Shown: positions 9,509 to 19,183, numbered from the stretch's first letter. The stretch: DNA of 64,000 nt from Halococcus saccharolyticus DSM 5350 (GCF_000336915.1 NZ_AOMD01000015.1:1-64000), one strand, 5' to 3'. Translations and numbers: made by a program. The notes: generated by a model not told the origin, from the letters alone.

Positions 9509-10105
9509 CTATCCTGCTGCTCCCTCTTCCATCCGGTCGAATTGTTCTTCGAAGCGGGCTTCACAGGAGGGACAGCAGAACTGGTAGAGTTCTTCACCGA
9601 TACGCGCGGCGGTTCCCTCACGGGTGACGGTGTTGCCGCACTCGGCACACGTCAGCGCGAACTCCGTTTCACCGAGCGTCGGCGTCCATTCGACGCCCGT
9701 CAGAAGTTGTACGTCGTATTTTTTGATGCTTCGTAGGTCGAGTATCTCCGCAAGCCATGTTGGGACGTCGCCATCAACGACGAGTGCGTAGCAGAGGAGA
9801 TCGTGTTCCGCGGTCGTGAACATGAACTCAATCGCTTCGGCATCCAGGAGAGCTTCACGAACGGATTCGAACCGATCCGGTTCTACTGTGAGCCTCACGA
9901 GGACGGGAACACCCTCATGAAGTTGTGACCGATCGACGTCGATCGTAAAGCGACGGATGACGCCTATTTCCTGAAGTCGCTTGACGCGCTCCGAGACGGC
10001 CGGTGGCGAGAGATCGACTACCTCAGCGATTTCGCTCCATGGTCGACGGGCATCACTCATCAACAGTTCGAGGATTTCGAGGTCCGTTTCGTCGAGATCG
10101 CGCAT
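9509..10105 (-). CDS. Lrp/AsnC-family copper regulator with TRASH domain
   Basis: 198 residues. The AsnC-type HTH is DLDETDLEILELLMSDARRP then LSPPAVSERVKRLQEIGVIR, followed by a RAM-like ligand domain and a C-terminal TRASH metal-binding domain with CAECGNTVTREGTA and FCCPSCEARFEEQF. The closest described relative is Halobacterium VNG1179C, which activates the copper ATPase gene; the same arrangement here (next to copA and copZ) supports that role. The start at ATG 10105 was chosen over GTG 10126 because the shared upstream element is then at the same spacing as for copA. It would act as a cytoplasmic Cu sensor and activator. Confidence 0.92.
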   Translation of the reverse strand: MRDLDETDLEILELLMSDARRPWSEIAEVVDLSPPAVSERVKRLQEIGVIRRFTIDVDRSQLHEGVPVLVRLTVEPDRFESVREALLDAEAIEFMFTTAEHDLLCYALVVDGDVPTWLAEILDLRSIKKYDVQLLTGVEWTPTLGETEFALTCAECGNTVTREGTAARIGEELYQFCCPSCEARFEEQFDRMEEGAAG

Positions 10106-10132
10106 ATACTGTGATGAGGGCACCAACCACTA

Positions 10133-10141
10133 AATGCACTT
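10133..10141 (-). promoter_or_regulatory. Shared 9-bp element upstream of the TRASH-Lrp gene
   Basis: AAGTGCATT on the minus strand followed by TAGTGG, 27 bases before the ATG at 10105. Same 9-mer and near-identical spacing as before copA. It suggests autoregulation or a common activator site; not tested. Confidence 0.45.
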
Positions 10142-10238
10142 CCGAACATCCACTTTGGAATCAACAGCTTCCGGACCGCCAAATCACCACTATCGAAGCA
10201 GAAATCGGAATAAATCAGGCGGGCATAGAATCACCTGT

Positions 10239-10433
10239 ATGACGACGATCACAGTCGAAGGAATGAGCTGCGAGCACTGCGAACAGACTGTCGAGGAGGC
10301 ACTCCAGAGCGTCCCCGGCGTCTCTGATGCCCGTGCGGATCACGAGGCGGAACACGCGACAATCGAGGGCGACCCTGATAGCGCCGCCCTCGTTCGAGCG
10401 GTCGAAGACGCGGGCTACGAAGCCTCGGTGTGA
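10239..10433 (+). CDS. copZ: CopZ-like copper chaperone (single HMA domain)
   Basis: 64-residue HMA protein, MTTITVEGMSCEHCEQTVEE, with the GMSCEHC Cu(I)-binding motif, followed by the typical beta-alpha-beta ending AVEDAGYEASV. It would carry Cu(I) to CopA in the cytoplasm. The start at 10239 is fixed by homology; the upstream open frame to 10134 does not look coding. It is divergent from the TRASH-Lrp gene and precedes the DUF302-SHOCT-oxidase-copB operon. Confidence 0.95.
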   Translation: MTTITVEGMSCEHCEQTVEEALQSVPGVSDARADHEAEHATIEGDPDSAALVRAVEDAGYEASV

Positions 10434-10479
10434 AGACTCCACCCTACTCCACCACACAAAAGAAATCTAAAGGACAACA

Positions 10480-10497
10480 TAGTGCAAAATCGCACTA
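10480..10497. promoter_or_regulatory. Inverted repeat upstream of DUF302 gene
   Basis: TAGTGC-AAAATC-GCACTA, a perfect 6-bp inverted repeat with a 6-base spacer, ending 18 bases before the ATG at 10516. It contains AGTGCA, the core also seen before copA and the TRASH-Lrp gene. Likely operator for the 10.5-15.5 kb operon; inference. Confidence 0.5.
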
Positions 10498-10515
10498 CTA
10501 TACATAACCAAACCC

Positions 10516-10911
10516 ATGACGTACACACTCACCACGACTGCCGACGAACCGTTCGACGAGGTAGTGACCGCCACGACTGATGCACTTGAAGACGAGGGAT
10601 TCGGCGTCCTCAGCGATATCGACGTCCGTGAGACGCTCAAACAGAAACTCGACGTCGACACCCGACAGTACCGCATTCTTGGCGCGTGCAACCCCCAGCT
10701 CGCCCACGAGGGTCTCGACGAGGAACCTGAACTGGGTGCGCTCTTGCCGTGTAACGTGATCGTCTACGAATCCGACGACGGCGTCACCGTGAGCGCGGTC
10801 GACCCCGGACGGCTCGTCGGCATTACCGACAATCCCGCGCTCGATTCCATCGCCGAGGAGGTCCACGAGCGTTTCGAACGCGTCCTCGAAACCGTCGGCG
10901 AGGGGGCATAA
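10516..10911 (+). CDS. DUF302-domain protein
   Basis: 131 residues. The DUF302 signature is seen in FDEVVTATTDALEDEGFGVL, IDVRETLKQKLDVDTRQYRI, LGACNPQLAHEGLDEEPEL and the closing GALLPCNVIVYESDDGVTVS. The biochemical role of DUF302 is unknown; the fold resembles a small alpha-beta dimer and the family is repeatedly found beside copper and sulfur redox genes. First gene of the apparent operon running through SHOCT, multicopper oxidase, copB and methyltransferase genes, with gaps of 4-26 bases and one overlap. Confidence 0.9.
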   Translation: MTYTLTTTADEPFDEVVTATTDALEDEGFGVLSDIDVRETLKQKLDVDTRQYRILGACNPQLAHEGLDEEPELGALLPCNVIVYESDDGVTVSAVDPGRLVGITDNPALDSIAEEVHERFERVLETVGEGA

Positions 10912-10915
10912 GGCG

Positions 10916-11251
10916 ATGGCCAACTCCACTCGGGCGGATCTTGCGACGGTTCTGCTGATCGGTCTCGCAATCCTCGTTTTGAGCCCGATGCTCATGATGG
11001 GGTTCGCAATGCCGATGATGGGCGGAATGTACGGCTACGGCGCAAGTGGAAACATCGGACTCGTCGGGTTTCTGGTGCCGCTCGCCGTGCTCCTCGTGGT
11101 TCTCGGGGCCGGCTATCTCCTCGTCCGTCGCGTGACCGGCCACACCGACTCGCGTGATCCTGCGCTGGAGGAACTTCGGAGCGCCTACGCACGCGGCGAC
11201 CTATCCGACGAGGAGTTCGAAACGCGCCGTCAAACCCTCGAACGCGATTGA
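10916..11251 (+). CDS. SHOCT-domain membrane protein
   Basis: 111 residues with two hydrophobic helices (LATVLLIGLAILVLSPMLMM and LVGFLVPLAVLLVVLGAGYL), a Met/Gly-rich loop GFAMPMMGGMYGYG between them that could bind Cu(I), and a C-terminal SHOCT motif (LEELRSAYARGDLSDEEFET). Four bases after the DUF302 gene and 12 before the multicopper oxidase, so cotranscribed. The function is unknown; the Met-rich loop in a copper operon is suggestive only. Confidence 0.85.
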   Translation: MANSTRADLATVLLIGLAILVLSPMLMMGFAMPMMGGMYGYGASGNIGLVGFLVPLAVLLVVLGAGYLLVRRVTGHTDSRDPALEELRSAYARGDLSDEEFETRRQTLERD

Positions 11252-11263
11252 TTTTCGTCCCTC

Positions 11264-12781
11264 ATGATACCTACCCTCTCCCGGCGACAGTTGCTCGCAG
11301 CCACCACTGCGTCATTCGGCATGCTTGCCGGCTGTTCGTCTTCGCTCCCATCGACTGGCGACTCGTCCACTACAATGGCTGCCTCGGGATCGGCTCCAAC
11401 CACCGAACCGTCCAACGTAACGGCAACCGCTCAATCATCGGCCGTCCCGAAAGACGCCGACCAGCAGCGAGCGCTCACCGCCAGGACCGGCCCGATTTCG
11501 CCGGCCGGCGACGGAGATTCGAATCCTACATGGCTCTACAACGGGCGGACGCCCGGACCGGAGCTGCGGGTTGCCGAGAGCGACGTGCTTCGGGTTGATC
11601 TTACGAATCGGCTTCCCGACCCGACGACGATACACTGGCATGGCGTCCCGCTCGCCAATCCGATGGACGGCGTGCCGAACGTTACGCAAGCGCCTGTCGA
11701 ACCCGACGGGTCGTTTACCTACACGTTCGAGGCAGCCCCGGCCGGGACGTATTTCTATCACAGTCACGTCGGTCTCCAACTCGACCGCCATCTCATCGGC
11801 CCGCTCATCGTCGAAGAGGAATCACCGCACGTCGCATTCGACCGCGATATCGTCGTACTGTTCAACGATCATCTGACGAGTGCCCCGCGGCCGGAATCCA
11901 AATGGAGCACAGGGGGTGGAGACGGGATGGGTGGTGGCGGAATGAGTGGTGGCGGAATGAGTGGTGACGGGATGGGCCGAAATCAGATGGGCGGTGGGAT
12001 GAGTGCGGCCTCGCGTCCGGACTACGCGGGACTACTTGCGAACGGCCGTCTCCCTTCGAACCCGCCGGAATTCACCGTCGAGAAGGGCGAGCGACTCCGC
12101 GTTCGGTTCATCAACGCCAGCGGCGCAACGACCTTCGGTGTCGGCGTTGGCGGCCATCCACTGAACATCACCCACGCCGATGGCCGACCGGTCGAACCCG
12201 TGGCGACCGACTCGTTCGCCTTCGGTCCCGGCGAACGGTATGATGCGGTCGTCGAAGCGACCAACCCCGGAGTGTGGGCCATCGAGGCCCAATCAGTCGA
12301 TGGCGACGAGTCGCCGGCGAGCGTGACGCTACGATACGAGGGCACTACTGGCGACCCGCGCGGGCCGTCGTTCGATGGCAGCCAACTCGAGTACGGCGAT
12401 CTGCGCGCGGTCGAATCCACCGAAGGACTACAGGGGTCACCGGACCGGACGTTCGACGTCACCCTCTCGGCGGGTCGCGATCCGGGAACGTGGCTCATCG
12501 ATGGCCAGCGATTTCCCGATGCGGACCCGCTACAGGTCAGCGCCGGCGAGCACGTCCGACTGCGGATGCGCAATCGAAGCCCGGTGGTCCACCCGATGCA
12601 TCTTCATGGACACTTCTTCCGCGTCGGCGACGCGTTCAAAGACACGGTGATGGTGCCGGGCCACATTGGCCGCGTAACGATTGACTTCCTCGCGGACAAT
12701 CCCGGTGAATGGCTATTTCACTGTCACAATATCTATCACCTCGACGGCGGCATGGCACGTATCATCGAATACGCCGACTGA
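11264..12781 (+). CDS. Tat-exported lipoprotein multicopper oxidase (CueO/laccase-like)
   Basis: 505 residues. N-terminus [15 protein letters not shown] with lipobox MLAGC indicates Tat export and lipid anchoring outside the cell. Four copper-ligand segments are intact: [24 protein letters not shown] and [15 protein letters not shown], giving the trinuclear and type 1 sites. A Met/Gly-rich insert at about residues 222-247 (repeated [17 protein letters not shown]) resembles the CueO Met-rich region that takes up Cu(I). Probable cuprous oxidase protecting against extracellular copper. In operon with copB, 26 bases upstream of it. Confidence 0.95.
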   Translation: MIPTLSRRQLLAATTASFGMLAGCSSSLPSTGDSSTTMAASGSAPTTEPSNVTATAQSSAVPKDADQQRALTARTGPISPAGDGDSNPTWLYNGRTPGPELRVAESDVLRVDLTNRLPDPTTIHWHGVPLANPMDGVPNVTQAPVEPDGSFTYTFEAAPAGTYFYHSHVGLQLDRHLIGPLIVEEESPHVAFDRDIVVLFNDHLTSAPRPESKWSTGGGDGMGGGGMSGGGMSGDGMGRNQMGGGMSAASRPDYAGLLANGRLPSNPPEFTVEKGERLRVRFINASGATTFGVGVGGHPLNITHADGRPVEPVATDSFAFGPGERYDAVVEATNPGVWAIEAQSVDGDESPASVTLRYEGTTGDPRGPSFDGSQLEYGDLRAVESTEGLQGSPDRTFDVTLSAGRDPGTWLIDGQRFPDADPLQVSAGEHVRLRMRNRSPVVHPMHLHGHFFRVGDAFKDTVMVPGHIGRVTIDFLADNPGEWLFHCHNIYHLDGGMARIIEYAD

Positions 12782-12807
12782 GCACGAAACAGGACACCAC
12801 ACTACCA

Positions 12808-14883
12808 ATGAGCGAACATTCGACACGCGACAAGGCCGGACGAGAGCACGAAAACGAGACCACCGACACACCGCCGGCTCACCGGAGCGATAGCGGCAGC
12901 GACATCGCCCAGACCGATCATTCGGGCCACGAGCAGATGTTCCGCCGGCGGTTCTGGATATCGCTCGTTCTCTCGATTCCGGTCATCGTCTTCAGCGAGT
13001 TCATTCAAGACGTTTTCAACTACACTGCACCGACGTTTCCCGGCAGCGAGTGGGTGACGCCGGTTCTTGCGGTGGTCGTCTTCGCGTATGGCGGCGTGCC
13101 GTTCCTCTCGATGGCCCGCACGGAGGTCGAAAACCGCGAGCCGGGCATGATGATGCTCATCTCGCTGGCGATCACCGTCGCGTTCGTCTACTCGCTGGCG
13201 AGCCTCGTCCTACCGGGAACGACGCCGTTCTTCTGGGAGTTGGTGACGCTGATCGACATCATGCTGTTGGGTCACTGGATGGAGATGCGTTCGGTCCGGC
13301 AGGCCTCGGGCGCGCTCGACGAGCTCGCAAAACTCATGCCCGACACCGCAGAGCGGGTCACCGACAGCGGTGACACCGAGGAAGTCCCGATTGATGAGTT
13401 GACCGAGGACGACGTCGTGCTCGTCCGTCCGGGTGCGAGCGTCCCCGCCGACGGCGAGGTAGTCGAGGGCGAATCGTCGGTCGACGAGTCGATGATCACC
13501 GGCGAATCCCGTTCGGTCGACAAAGATCCTGGTAGCGAGGTCGTCGCCGGGACGGTCAACCAGGACGGCAGCCTCCGTGTGCGAGTGACCACGACGGGCG
13601 AGGAGACGACGCTAGCGGGTATCATGCGTCTCGTCGATGAAGCTCAGCAGTCGAAATCCAGAACACAGTTGCTCGCCGACCAGGCGGCGGGCTGGCTGTT
13701 CTATGTCGCGTTGGGTGTTGCGGCTCTCACGCTGGTCGGCTGGGTGGTTGCAACCGGGTTCAATATCACTGTCCTCGAACGCGTGGTCACCGTCCTCGTC
13801 ATCGCGTGTCCGCACGCGCTTGGGCTCGCAGTCCCACTCGTGGTCGCCATCAACACCTCGACCGCGGCGGAGAACGGTATGCTCATCCGGGACCGCATCG
13901 CCATGGAGGAAGCCCGGAATCTCGACACGGTGATGTTCGATAAAACTGGGACGCTCACCAAAGGCGAGCAGGGCGTCGTTGGCGTCGAGACGGCCGACGA
14001 GTGGAGCGATGAGAGAGCATTCGGGGTGGCTGCTGCCGTCGAGGGCGACTCCGAACACATGATTGCCCGTGCCATTCGGAATGCGGCCGACGAACGCGAC
14101 GTCGACCGTCCACGTGTCTCGGAGTTCGAGAACCTCCGTGGTCTCGGCGTCCGCGCTACCGTGGATGGGACAACTGTGCATCTCGGCGGGCCGAACCTCC
14201 TCAGAAAATTCGGCATCGAGCGGTCCGAATCCATCACGTCGTTCGCCGAAGAAGCCGGCGCGAACGCGCAGACGGTCATCTACCTCGTCCGCGAGGAAAC
14301 CGACGTAGTCGCCGCGTTCGCACTCGCGGACGTCATCCGTGAGGAGAGCCACCAAACGATCCGCGCACTCCACGACATGGATATCGAGGTGGCAATGATC
14401 ACCGGCGATTCCGAGGACGTTGCGTCCGCGGTCTCCAAAGAGCTGGACATCGACCAGTACTTCGCCGAGGTGCTTCCCGAGGAGAAAGACCAGATGGTCA
14501 CGCAATTGCAAGAGGAGGGAAAGCTGGTCGCGATGGTCGGCGATGGAGTCAACGATGCACCCGCGTTGACGCGGGCCGACGTCGGTATCGCCATCGGGTC
14601 AGGTACCGATGTCGCCATCGAGTCGGGTGACATCATTCTCGTCGAGAACAACCCGCTCGACGTGATGCGCCTCGTTCGACTTTCAAAAGCGAGCTACCGG
14701 AAGATGCAGGAAAACCTCGTGTGGGCGACCGGCTACAACGTCTTCGCACTTCCGCTCGCCGCCGGGGTGCTCGCGCCGATCGGTATCCTGCTTTCGCCCG
14801 CGGTCGGGGCGGTGCTCATGTCGTTGTCTACTATTATCGTCGCCATCAACGCACGCCGACTCCGCGGAGTCGACCTGTCATGA
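12808..14883 (+). CDS. copB: CopB-type (CPH) copper P1B-3 ATPase
   Basis: 691 residues. No HMA domain; instead an acidic, His-containing N-terminus ([15 protein letters not shown]) typical of CopB. Motifs: [26 protein letters not shown] (CPH metal site), [55 protein letters not shown]1B-3 pumps move copper (Cu(II)/Cu(I)) or silver outwards. The ATG at 12808 was chosen as the first ATG giving a CopB-like N-terminus; the longer frame from 12709 overlaps the oxidase gene. It overlaps the following methyltransferase by 4 bases (ATGA), so translation is coupled. Confidence 0.95.
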   Translation: MSEHSTRDKAGREHENETTDTPPAHRSDSGSDIAQTDHSGHEQMFRRRFWISLVLSIPVIVFSEFIQDVFNYTAPTFPGSEWVTPVLAVVVFAYGGVPFLSMARTEVENREPGMMMLISLAITVAFVYSLASLVLPGTTPFFWELVTLIDIMLLGHWMEMRSVRQASGALDELAKLMPDTAERVTDSGDTEEVPIDELTEDDVVLVRPGASVPADGEVVEGESSVDESMITGESRSVDKDPGSEVVAGTVNQDGSLRVRVTTTGEETTLAGIMRLVDEAQQSKSRTQLLADQAAGWLFYVALGVAALTLVGWVVATGFNITVLERVVTVLVIACPHALGLAVPLVVAINTSTAAENGMLIRDRIAMEEARNLDTVMFDKTGTLTKGEQGVVGVETADEWSDERAFGVAAAVEGDSEHMIARAIRNAADERDVDRPRVSEFENLRGLGVRATVDGTTVHLGGPNLLRKFGIERSESITSFAEEAGANAQTVIYLVREETDVVAAFALADVIREESHQTIRALHDMDIEVAMITGDSEDVASAVSKELDIDQYFAEVLPEEKDQMVTQLQEEGKLVAMVGDGVNDAPALTRADVGIAIGSGTDVAIESGDIILVENNPLDVMRLVRLSKASYRKMQENLVWATGYNVFALPLAAGVLAPIGILLSPAVGAVLMSLSTIIVAINARRLRGVDLS

Positions 14884-15542
14884 GCAGCCGAGGGCAACCG
14901 ATCTACGACTGGTGGAGCCGTCACCAGAGCCTGTTCGACGTCCTCTACGTCATCGCCTTTCTCGGCCGTGAATCCGAATTCCGGAATCGGGCAATAGAGG
15001 CCCTCTCGCTTGACGCTGGCGAACAAGTGTTGGAGCTCGGCTGTGGCCCAGGCAACTCCTTCGAGGCACTTCGAACACGAGTTGGCGATGGGGGACGGGT
15101 CGTCGGAATCGACTACAGTACCGGGATGACCGAACGTGCTCAAGCGCGGATTTGCGACGGAGACTGGAACAACGTACACGTCGTCCGTGGCGATGCGACC
15201 AAGCCCGGTGTCGAAGATGCTACGTTCGACGCTGTCTATGCCTCGATGTCGCTGAGTGCAATGCCCGATCCGAAGAGCACGCTCAACGCGGCGCACCGTG
15301 CGTTGCGACCCGGCGGTCGAATAGTCGTCCTCGACGCGCGTCCGTTCCAGGAGTTCCCGTGGACGTTGCTCAATCCCGTGATGGTTCCACTTTCGAGATG
15401 GACAACGAACTGGTTTCCTGAAGAAAACATCCTGGATGCGCTCGACTCCCGATTCGGAACAACGAGAGTAACCGAGTTCAACGGTGGAACGATTTTCATC
15501 GCTACCGCACGAAAACCGACACAGAAGGGCACTCCCGAATAG
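14880..15542 (+). CDS. Class I SAM-dependent methyltransferase
   Basis: 220 residues. Methyltransferase motif I is [15 protein letters not shown] and motif II/post-[36 protein letters not shown] and [18 protein letters not shown] complete the Rossmann fold of the UbiE/Methyltransf_11 type. The substrate is unknown; the last position in a copper operon gives no clear clue. Start overlaps the copB stop by 4 bases. Confidence 0.92.
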   Translation: MSSRGQPIYDWWSRHQSLFDVLYVIAFLGRESEFRNRAIEALSLDAGEQVLELGCGPGNSFEALRTRVGDGGRVVGIDYSTGMTERAQARICDGDWNNVHVVRGDATKPGVEDATFDAVYASMSLSAMPDPKSTLNAAHRALRPGGRIVVLDARPFQEFPWTLLNPVMVPLSRWTTNWFPEENILDALDSRFGTTRVTEFNGGTIFIATARKPTQKGTPE

Positions 15543-15590
15543 AGTGATGCAACAGACCTTGATTACCGAACGCCCGAAAGGTGCTCCATT

Positions 15591-16130
15591 ATGAGCCAAA
15601 ACGCCGTTCGCACGCAGGTAGCAACCCGATTCGCTACAGGTGCGGCGGTATCTGCGGGTGGACTCCTCTGTTTACCCTCGCTTTTGGGAGACGTCGACCA
15701 TATCCACGTTCTGTGGCCTGCGATCAGTGTTTTCGGAGCGATTGCGCTCACGATCATGGTCTGGCTGGCGATCCGTCGCGTCTCGCCGTCGGTCTCTACA
15801 CAAGCTGGCTGGATGGGGCTCTTCGTCGTGTTCGGTCAAGCAGTCGACGCCGTTTCGACGGCGGTTGGCGTCGACGTTCTCTCCGTGACCGAACAGGTTC
15901 CGCTCTCCCGTGCCGTCTTGGAACTCGCCGCGATACTGCCCACCGCATCACTGATCGGCGTCGGGTGGCTCTTCGTTATCGTCAAGATGGTTCTCGCGAC
16001 GGGCCTGGTCTGGTTGGTCGCTACCGATAGCGAAACGACACCACTCGGTACTCGGCTCCTCTTTCTCGGAGCAGGGCTTGTGGGGCTCCTTCCGGGAGTG
16101 CGGAATCTCATCCTCTACACGCTAGGGTGA
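15591..16130 (+). CDS. DUF63-like polytopic membrane protein
   Basis: 179 residues with five or six hydrophobic segments. FGQAVDAVSTAVGVDVL, EQVPLSRAVLELAA and the closing GAGLVGLLPGVRNLI follow the DUF63 family pattern (conserved Asp/Thr and EQ motifs in membrane), shorter than the usual 260-300 residues because the family's N-terminal helices are lacking. Function unknown. It lies 48 bases beyond the methyltransferase, convergent with the permease. Confidence 0.65.
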   Translation: MSQNAVRTQVATRFATGAAVSAGGLLCLPSLLGDVDHIHVLWPAISVFGAIALTIMVWLAIRRVSPSVSTQAGWMGLFVVFGQAVDAVSTAVGVDVLSVTEQVPLSRAVLELAAILPTASLIGVGWLFVIVKMVLATGLVWLVATDSETTPLGTRLLFLGAGLVGLLPGVRNLILYTLG

Positions 16131-16190
16131 CCGACTGCCGGTTCACTGGCTACAGGATGCCTGTTTCAAAGACGCATCCCGGTCAGGCGC

Positions 16191-16316
16191 TTACGAGTCG
16201 TCTCTCCCAACGAGTCGCTTGAGCGAGCGCCCGACACGCCGGGGTACCCAGAGATAGCGTTCGAGGGGAGAGGACGAACAGTCGAACTCGGTCGCGTTTG
16301 AATCGTTCTCGGACAT
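16191..16316 (-). CDS. Small basic hypothetical protein
   Basis: 41 codons, MSENDSNATEFDCSSSPLER followed by a basic tail (WVPRRVGRSLKRLVGRDDS). It starts 10 bases downstream of the permease stop on the same strand, as an operon partner would. No family recognised. The coding case rests on position, a good ATG and the Ser/Asp-rich halophilic start, so it is tentative. Confidence 0.4.
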   Translation of the reverse strand: MSENDSNATEFDCSSSPLERYLWVPRRVGRSLKRLVGRDDS

Positions 16317-16326
16317 CGCTACTCCC

Positions 16327-17463
16327 TCAGTTAGCACCCGGAACGACGCCGGCGATGCCACCGCCGCGTTCCTCGAAGTACATGAAGTACGCCTGAACGA
16401 GGAACACGCCGCTGAAGACGACGTTCAAGATGGTAGTGTACCATCCGGGTTTGGTTCCGCCGACCGCCCCGCGTGCGGGGATCAGCCCAGCTCCGGCCCA
16501 CACGGCGTGGATGACCACCCCGGCGACGGCCGCCGCCGCGAAGAAGAGAACGAACATGGTCGCGGCCATCCGCCAGCCGTAGAACTTCCGGTACATATCG
16601 ACAATGTGTGGGACGATGAGGTCGGCGAAGATGTATGAGAGGACGCCGCCGAAGGGGATGCCGCCCTGCCAGAGCACCAGCGCGAAGGGGACGTTCGACA
16701 CCGAGCAGACGAACGTGAGTACGCCGATAACGGCCCCGATGACGACACCGAAGACGATCCAGCCGACCGTTCCCTCGGGGAATATCGAGAACAGCTGCTG
16801 CCATGCCGACTCCGGGACGAATCCCTTGATCAGCGCCGCAATGATGAAGCCAGCGACGAGTTCCTTCCAAAGCATCTGCCACTCGCCGATAGCGTTCTTC
16901 GAGGCCTTCCGCCAGCCACGGAGCGTGAGCAGCTTCTCCTTCCACGAGTGGTTCTGCACCCAGTCTTCGTCCATTCCGTGACCACCTTCGTCGTCATCGA
17001 GGTTCCGAACGTGTTCGCGGGCGTCCTCGATCCAGCTCTCGGGCACGAGGTACTTGAACGCGCCCGCGAGCAGGACGATGAGCAGGGCTCCGCCGACGAA
17101 GTCGGCCACCATGAACGTCGGACTGAGGACGATCCAGATGACGATGCCGATCTCGATGACGAGGTTCGTGCTGGCGAACTCGTAGGCCGCGAGCGAGGTG
17201 GCAGCCGACGCCCCTTTTTTGAACAGGGATTTCGCCGTGGCGACCGCGCCGAACGAACAACTCGAAGAGATGAACCCGAAGCCAGAGGCGAGACCGATCT
17301 CGCGCCAGCTGTCACCGCCGATCATGTCGCCCATTCGCTCTTGGCTGACGAACGCCTGTATCGCCCCCGAGATGGTGAATCCGAGGACGATGGGCCACCA
17401 CGTGATCCACACCATCTCGATGAGGAATCGTCCCGACTCGATCAGGCCCTGTTGAATCGCCAT
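16327..17463 (-). CDS. Permease of the ArsP/DUF318 family
   Basis: About 378 residues and eight to nine membrane helices. Family traits: ISGAIQAFVSQERMGDMIGG, then GLASGFGFISSSCSFGAVAT with the conserved SSCSFG cysteine-serine motif, later GVLTFVCSVSNVPFALVLWQ, and the cytoplasmic loop around residues 175-220. ArsP-type permeases move methylated or organo-arsenicals and related oxyanions, though many archaeal members are uncharacterised. ATG 17463 was chosen; the extension to 17589 is not coding-like. A small ORF follows. The nearby metal genes suggest metal or metalloid export. Confidence 0.85.
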   Translation of the reverse strand: MAIQQGLIESGRFLIEMVWITWWPIVLGFTISGAIQAFVSQERMGDMIGGDSWREIGLASGFGFISSSCSFGAVATAKSLFKKGASAATSLAAYEFASTNLVIEIGIVIWIVLSPTFMVADFVGGALLIVLLAGAFKYLVPESWIEDAREHVRNLDDDEGGHGMDEDWVQNHSWKEKLLTLRGWRKASKNAIGEWQMLWKELVAGFIIAALIKGFVPESAWQQLFSIFPEGTVGWIVFGVVIGAVIGVLTFVCSVSNVPFALVLWQGGIPFGGVLSYIFADLIVPHIVDMYRKFYGWRMAATMFVLFFAAAAVAGVVIHAVWAGAGLIPARGAVGGTKPGWYTTILNVVFSGVFLVQAYFMYFEERGGGIAGVVPGAN

Positions 17464-17745
17464 GGTTGAACAAGGAGTGTCCCGTTTACGTGGTTTTTCG
17501 CTAACGACCCAAAGGTCCGCAGCCACTAATATTGGTCTTTCAAAGGTAATCCATCGCATCAAACCGAAGGAAATGATCCCAATAGGCACCTCACCCCCAG
17601 TTAGTTCAATAGTCTTTCGCAGAGAACAGTAACACCTAGTTCAGAAATCACCGACCTGAATGAGATGGATTCATGAGCGAATTCTCAGTCTCACCTTGGT
17701 TCTAAAAGGCGAACTGAAATAGATGGCGAGGACGTACTGGCTGAT

Positions 17746-18429
17746 ATGGCCGGGAGCAGCCTGTCCCCTCTCGTTCGACGCTTCTCCGAACGGTCAGACT
17801 CTGGCAGTGGGCCACTTCCTCGCTGGCTGGCCCGCACTTCTGAATACGGCCTGTATGCGTTGCTCGCCGGGAGTGCGTTGATGGGGGTGGCGTTCCTGAC
17901 CAATCCCGTTCCCGATCCATCGTTTCCATGGGCATCGCTACCAGAATCGCTTCGATTGTCGTACACGCAACCGCGGATCGAACACTGGCCAGTCACGTAC
18001 ACCGTCGGGTTGTGGCTGGTCGTCTTTTCGCTCCCTCTCGTGATTTTGCGTGCGTATCACCGATATGAGTCGGATGCTCGGTTCTCGGCGAGTGGGTGGC
18101 TAATGGCTCTCCCTGTGACCACCATGCTGGCGCTGACGACGTACTGTCGATTTTTCTGGCCGAAACTCGATCCCGCGACATGGAACGCGCCCTCGTACAC
18201 GCTCGTGTGTTGGGGGTACTGCTCGTCGTACGTCCCGCTCTGGAGCAATCTGGCATACGCAATCGGGCTTTTCGGTATTGGAGCGGCCTATCTTGCCTAC
18301 CGAGATTCGCCGCGGGCGACGTATGGGCTGGCCGCCTGGGGCATACTGGCGTTCCCGCTGGGGGTTCCTGCGCTCTACGAGGCTTATCGACGACACGCGA
18401 AAACGAAGCGAGCCGATCCGGCCAGATAG
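17746..18429 (+). CDS. Multi-pass membrane protein of unknown function
   Basis: 227 residues. Five predicted helices (YGLYALLAGSALMGVAFLTN, VTYTVGLWLVVFSLPLVILR, LMALPVTTMLALTTYCRFFW, LWSNLAYAIGLFGIGAAYLA, LAAWGILAFPLGVPALYEAY). N-terminal segment is Ser/Arg-rich, cytoplasmic. No family recognised and no operon partner; possible relation to haloarchaeal conserved membrane proteins only. Confidence 0.7.
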   Translation: MAGSSLSPLVRRFSERSDSGSGPLPRWLARTSEYGLYALLAGSALMGVAFLTNPVPDPSFPWASLPESLRLSYTQPRIEHWPVTYTVGLWLVVFSLPLVILRAYHRYESDARFSASGWLMALPVTTMLALTTYCRFFWPKLDPATWNAPSYTLVCWGYCSSYVPLWSNLAYAIGLFGIGAAYLAYRDSPRATYGLAAWGILAFPLGVPALYEAYRRHAKTKRADPAR

Positions 18430-18523
18430 TCACGATAGCGGATCGTCAGCAACCAATGGACTGTCCCGAAATCCCGATGACTCGATCTGCACCAATCAGC
18501 TCGGAGACGCCATCAAAACTGTT

Positions 18524-18551
18524 CCAGCGAAGCGGCCAGTCGCTTCGCTGG
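18524..18551. repeat. Perfect 11-bp inverted repeat (hairpin)
   Basis: CCAGCGAAGCG, a 6-base loop GCCAGT, then CGCTTCGCTGG. No U-run follows, so it is not an obvious terminator for the membrane-protein gene ending at 18429. It lies between that gene and a pentapeptide-repeat remnant and could be an element end or an attenuating structure. Confidence 0.6.
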
Positions 18552-18578
18552 ATTGATCTCCTCAACACCCTCAGGTGG

Positions 18579-18713
18579 TCATCCGATCGCCACCACATGA
18601 TCCGAAAGATCCACACCTGAGAGATCGGCTTCCTCGAAACGTGCGTGCGAAAGATCGGCACCGATGAGCGTAGCGTCAGCGAGACGAGTGGCTTGTGATG
18701 ACCAACTCGTCGG
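18579..18713 (-). pseudogene. Pentapeptide-repeat protein remnant
   Basis: Minus-strand frame ending at 18579 reads RLADATLIGADLSHARFEEA followed by DLSGVDLSDHVVAIG, which are A(D/N)LxX pentapeptides folding as a right-handed beta helix. Only about 6 repeats remain, with an upstream stop and no start. Pentapeptide-repeat proteins have structural or DNA-mimic roles; this is a decayed fragment. The rest of 18430-18844 holds no other gene I can support. Confidence 0.65.
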
Positions 18714-18844
18714 CTAGGTCTACCGTTTCGGCTTGGTTCGACCAATGGACACTCTCTATGCGCCATTGTTCGAGTACCGAAAATCAGGGCGTGGATGCTT
18801 CTTTGCCCCGTACCGAGGGTGATTTTGAAGTCGCTGGGCCGTAC

Positions 18845-19183
18845 TCAGGCCATGTTCCGGCAGCTCTCCGCACAGCGGGGCAGGATCTCCGCACAGGCCT
18901 GACAGTGGTCGTGATCGTGCTGTTCGCACTCCTCAGCACACGCCTCACAGGCGTCAGCACAGGCCTCCGCGACCTGGGAGTTGAACGCGGAGTCACGAGT
19001 ACACAGCCGCGCACATAGCGACGCGAGGTCGGCAACGTCTCGGCACAAGCGGAGACACTCGGCCATGTCCTCGCCGTGGCCCGCACACTCGTCGGCACAC
19101 CACTCACAGACCTCTGCGGCCTCGATACAGGTATCTACGCACTCTTCCATCTCGTCGCTCAGACCGATCTGTTGGACTGCCAT
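18845..19183 (-). CDS. Csp-like four-helix-bundle copper-storage protein
   Basis: 112 residues beginning MAVQQIGLSDEMEECVDTC. Cys-rich pattern along helices: CIEAAEVCEWCADECAG, CLRLCRDVADLASLCARLC, ACADACEACAEECEQHDHDH and CQACAEILPRCAESC, about 18 cysteines with CxxxC/CxxC spacing. This is the Csp/DUF326 layout, in which thiolates lining a four-helix bundle bind many Cu(I) ions. No export signal, so cytosolic storage or buffering is likely. It lies convergent with no partner but in the copper-rich region. Strong family match. Confidence 0.92.
   Translation of the reverse strand: MAVQQIGLSDEMEECVDTCIEAAEVCEWCADECAGHGEDMAECLRLCRDVADLASLCARLCTRDSAFNSQVAEACADACEACAEECEQHDHDHCQACAEILPRCAESCRNMA

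Noticed and set aside
13612-14511. 299-codon minus-strand frame inside copB
   Set aside because: Shadow of a strongly supported gene.
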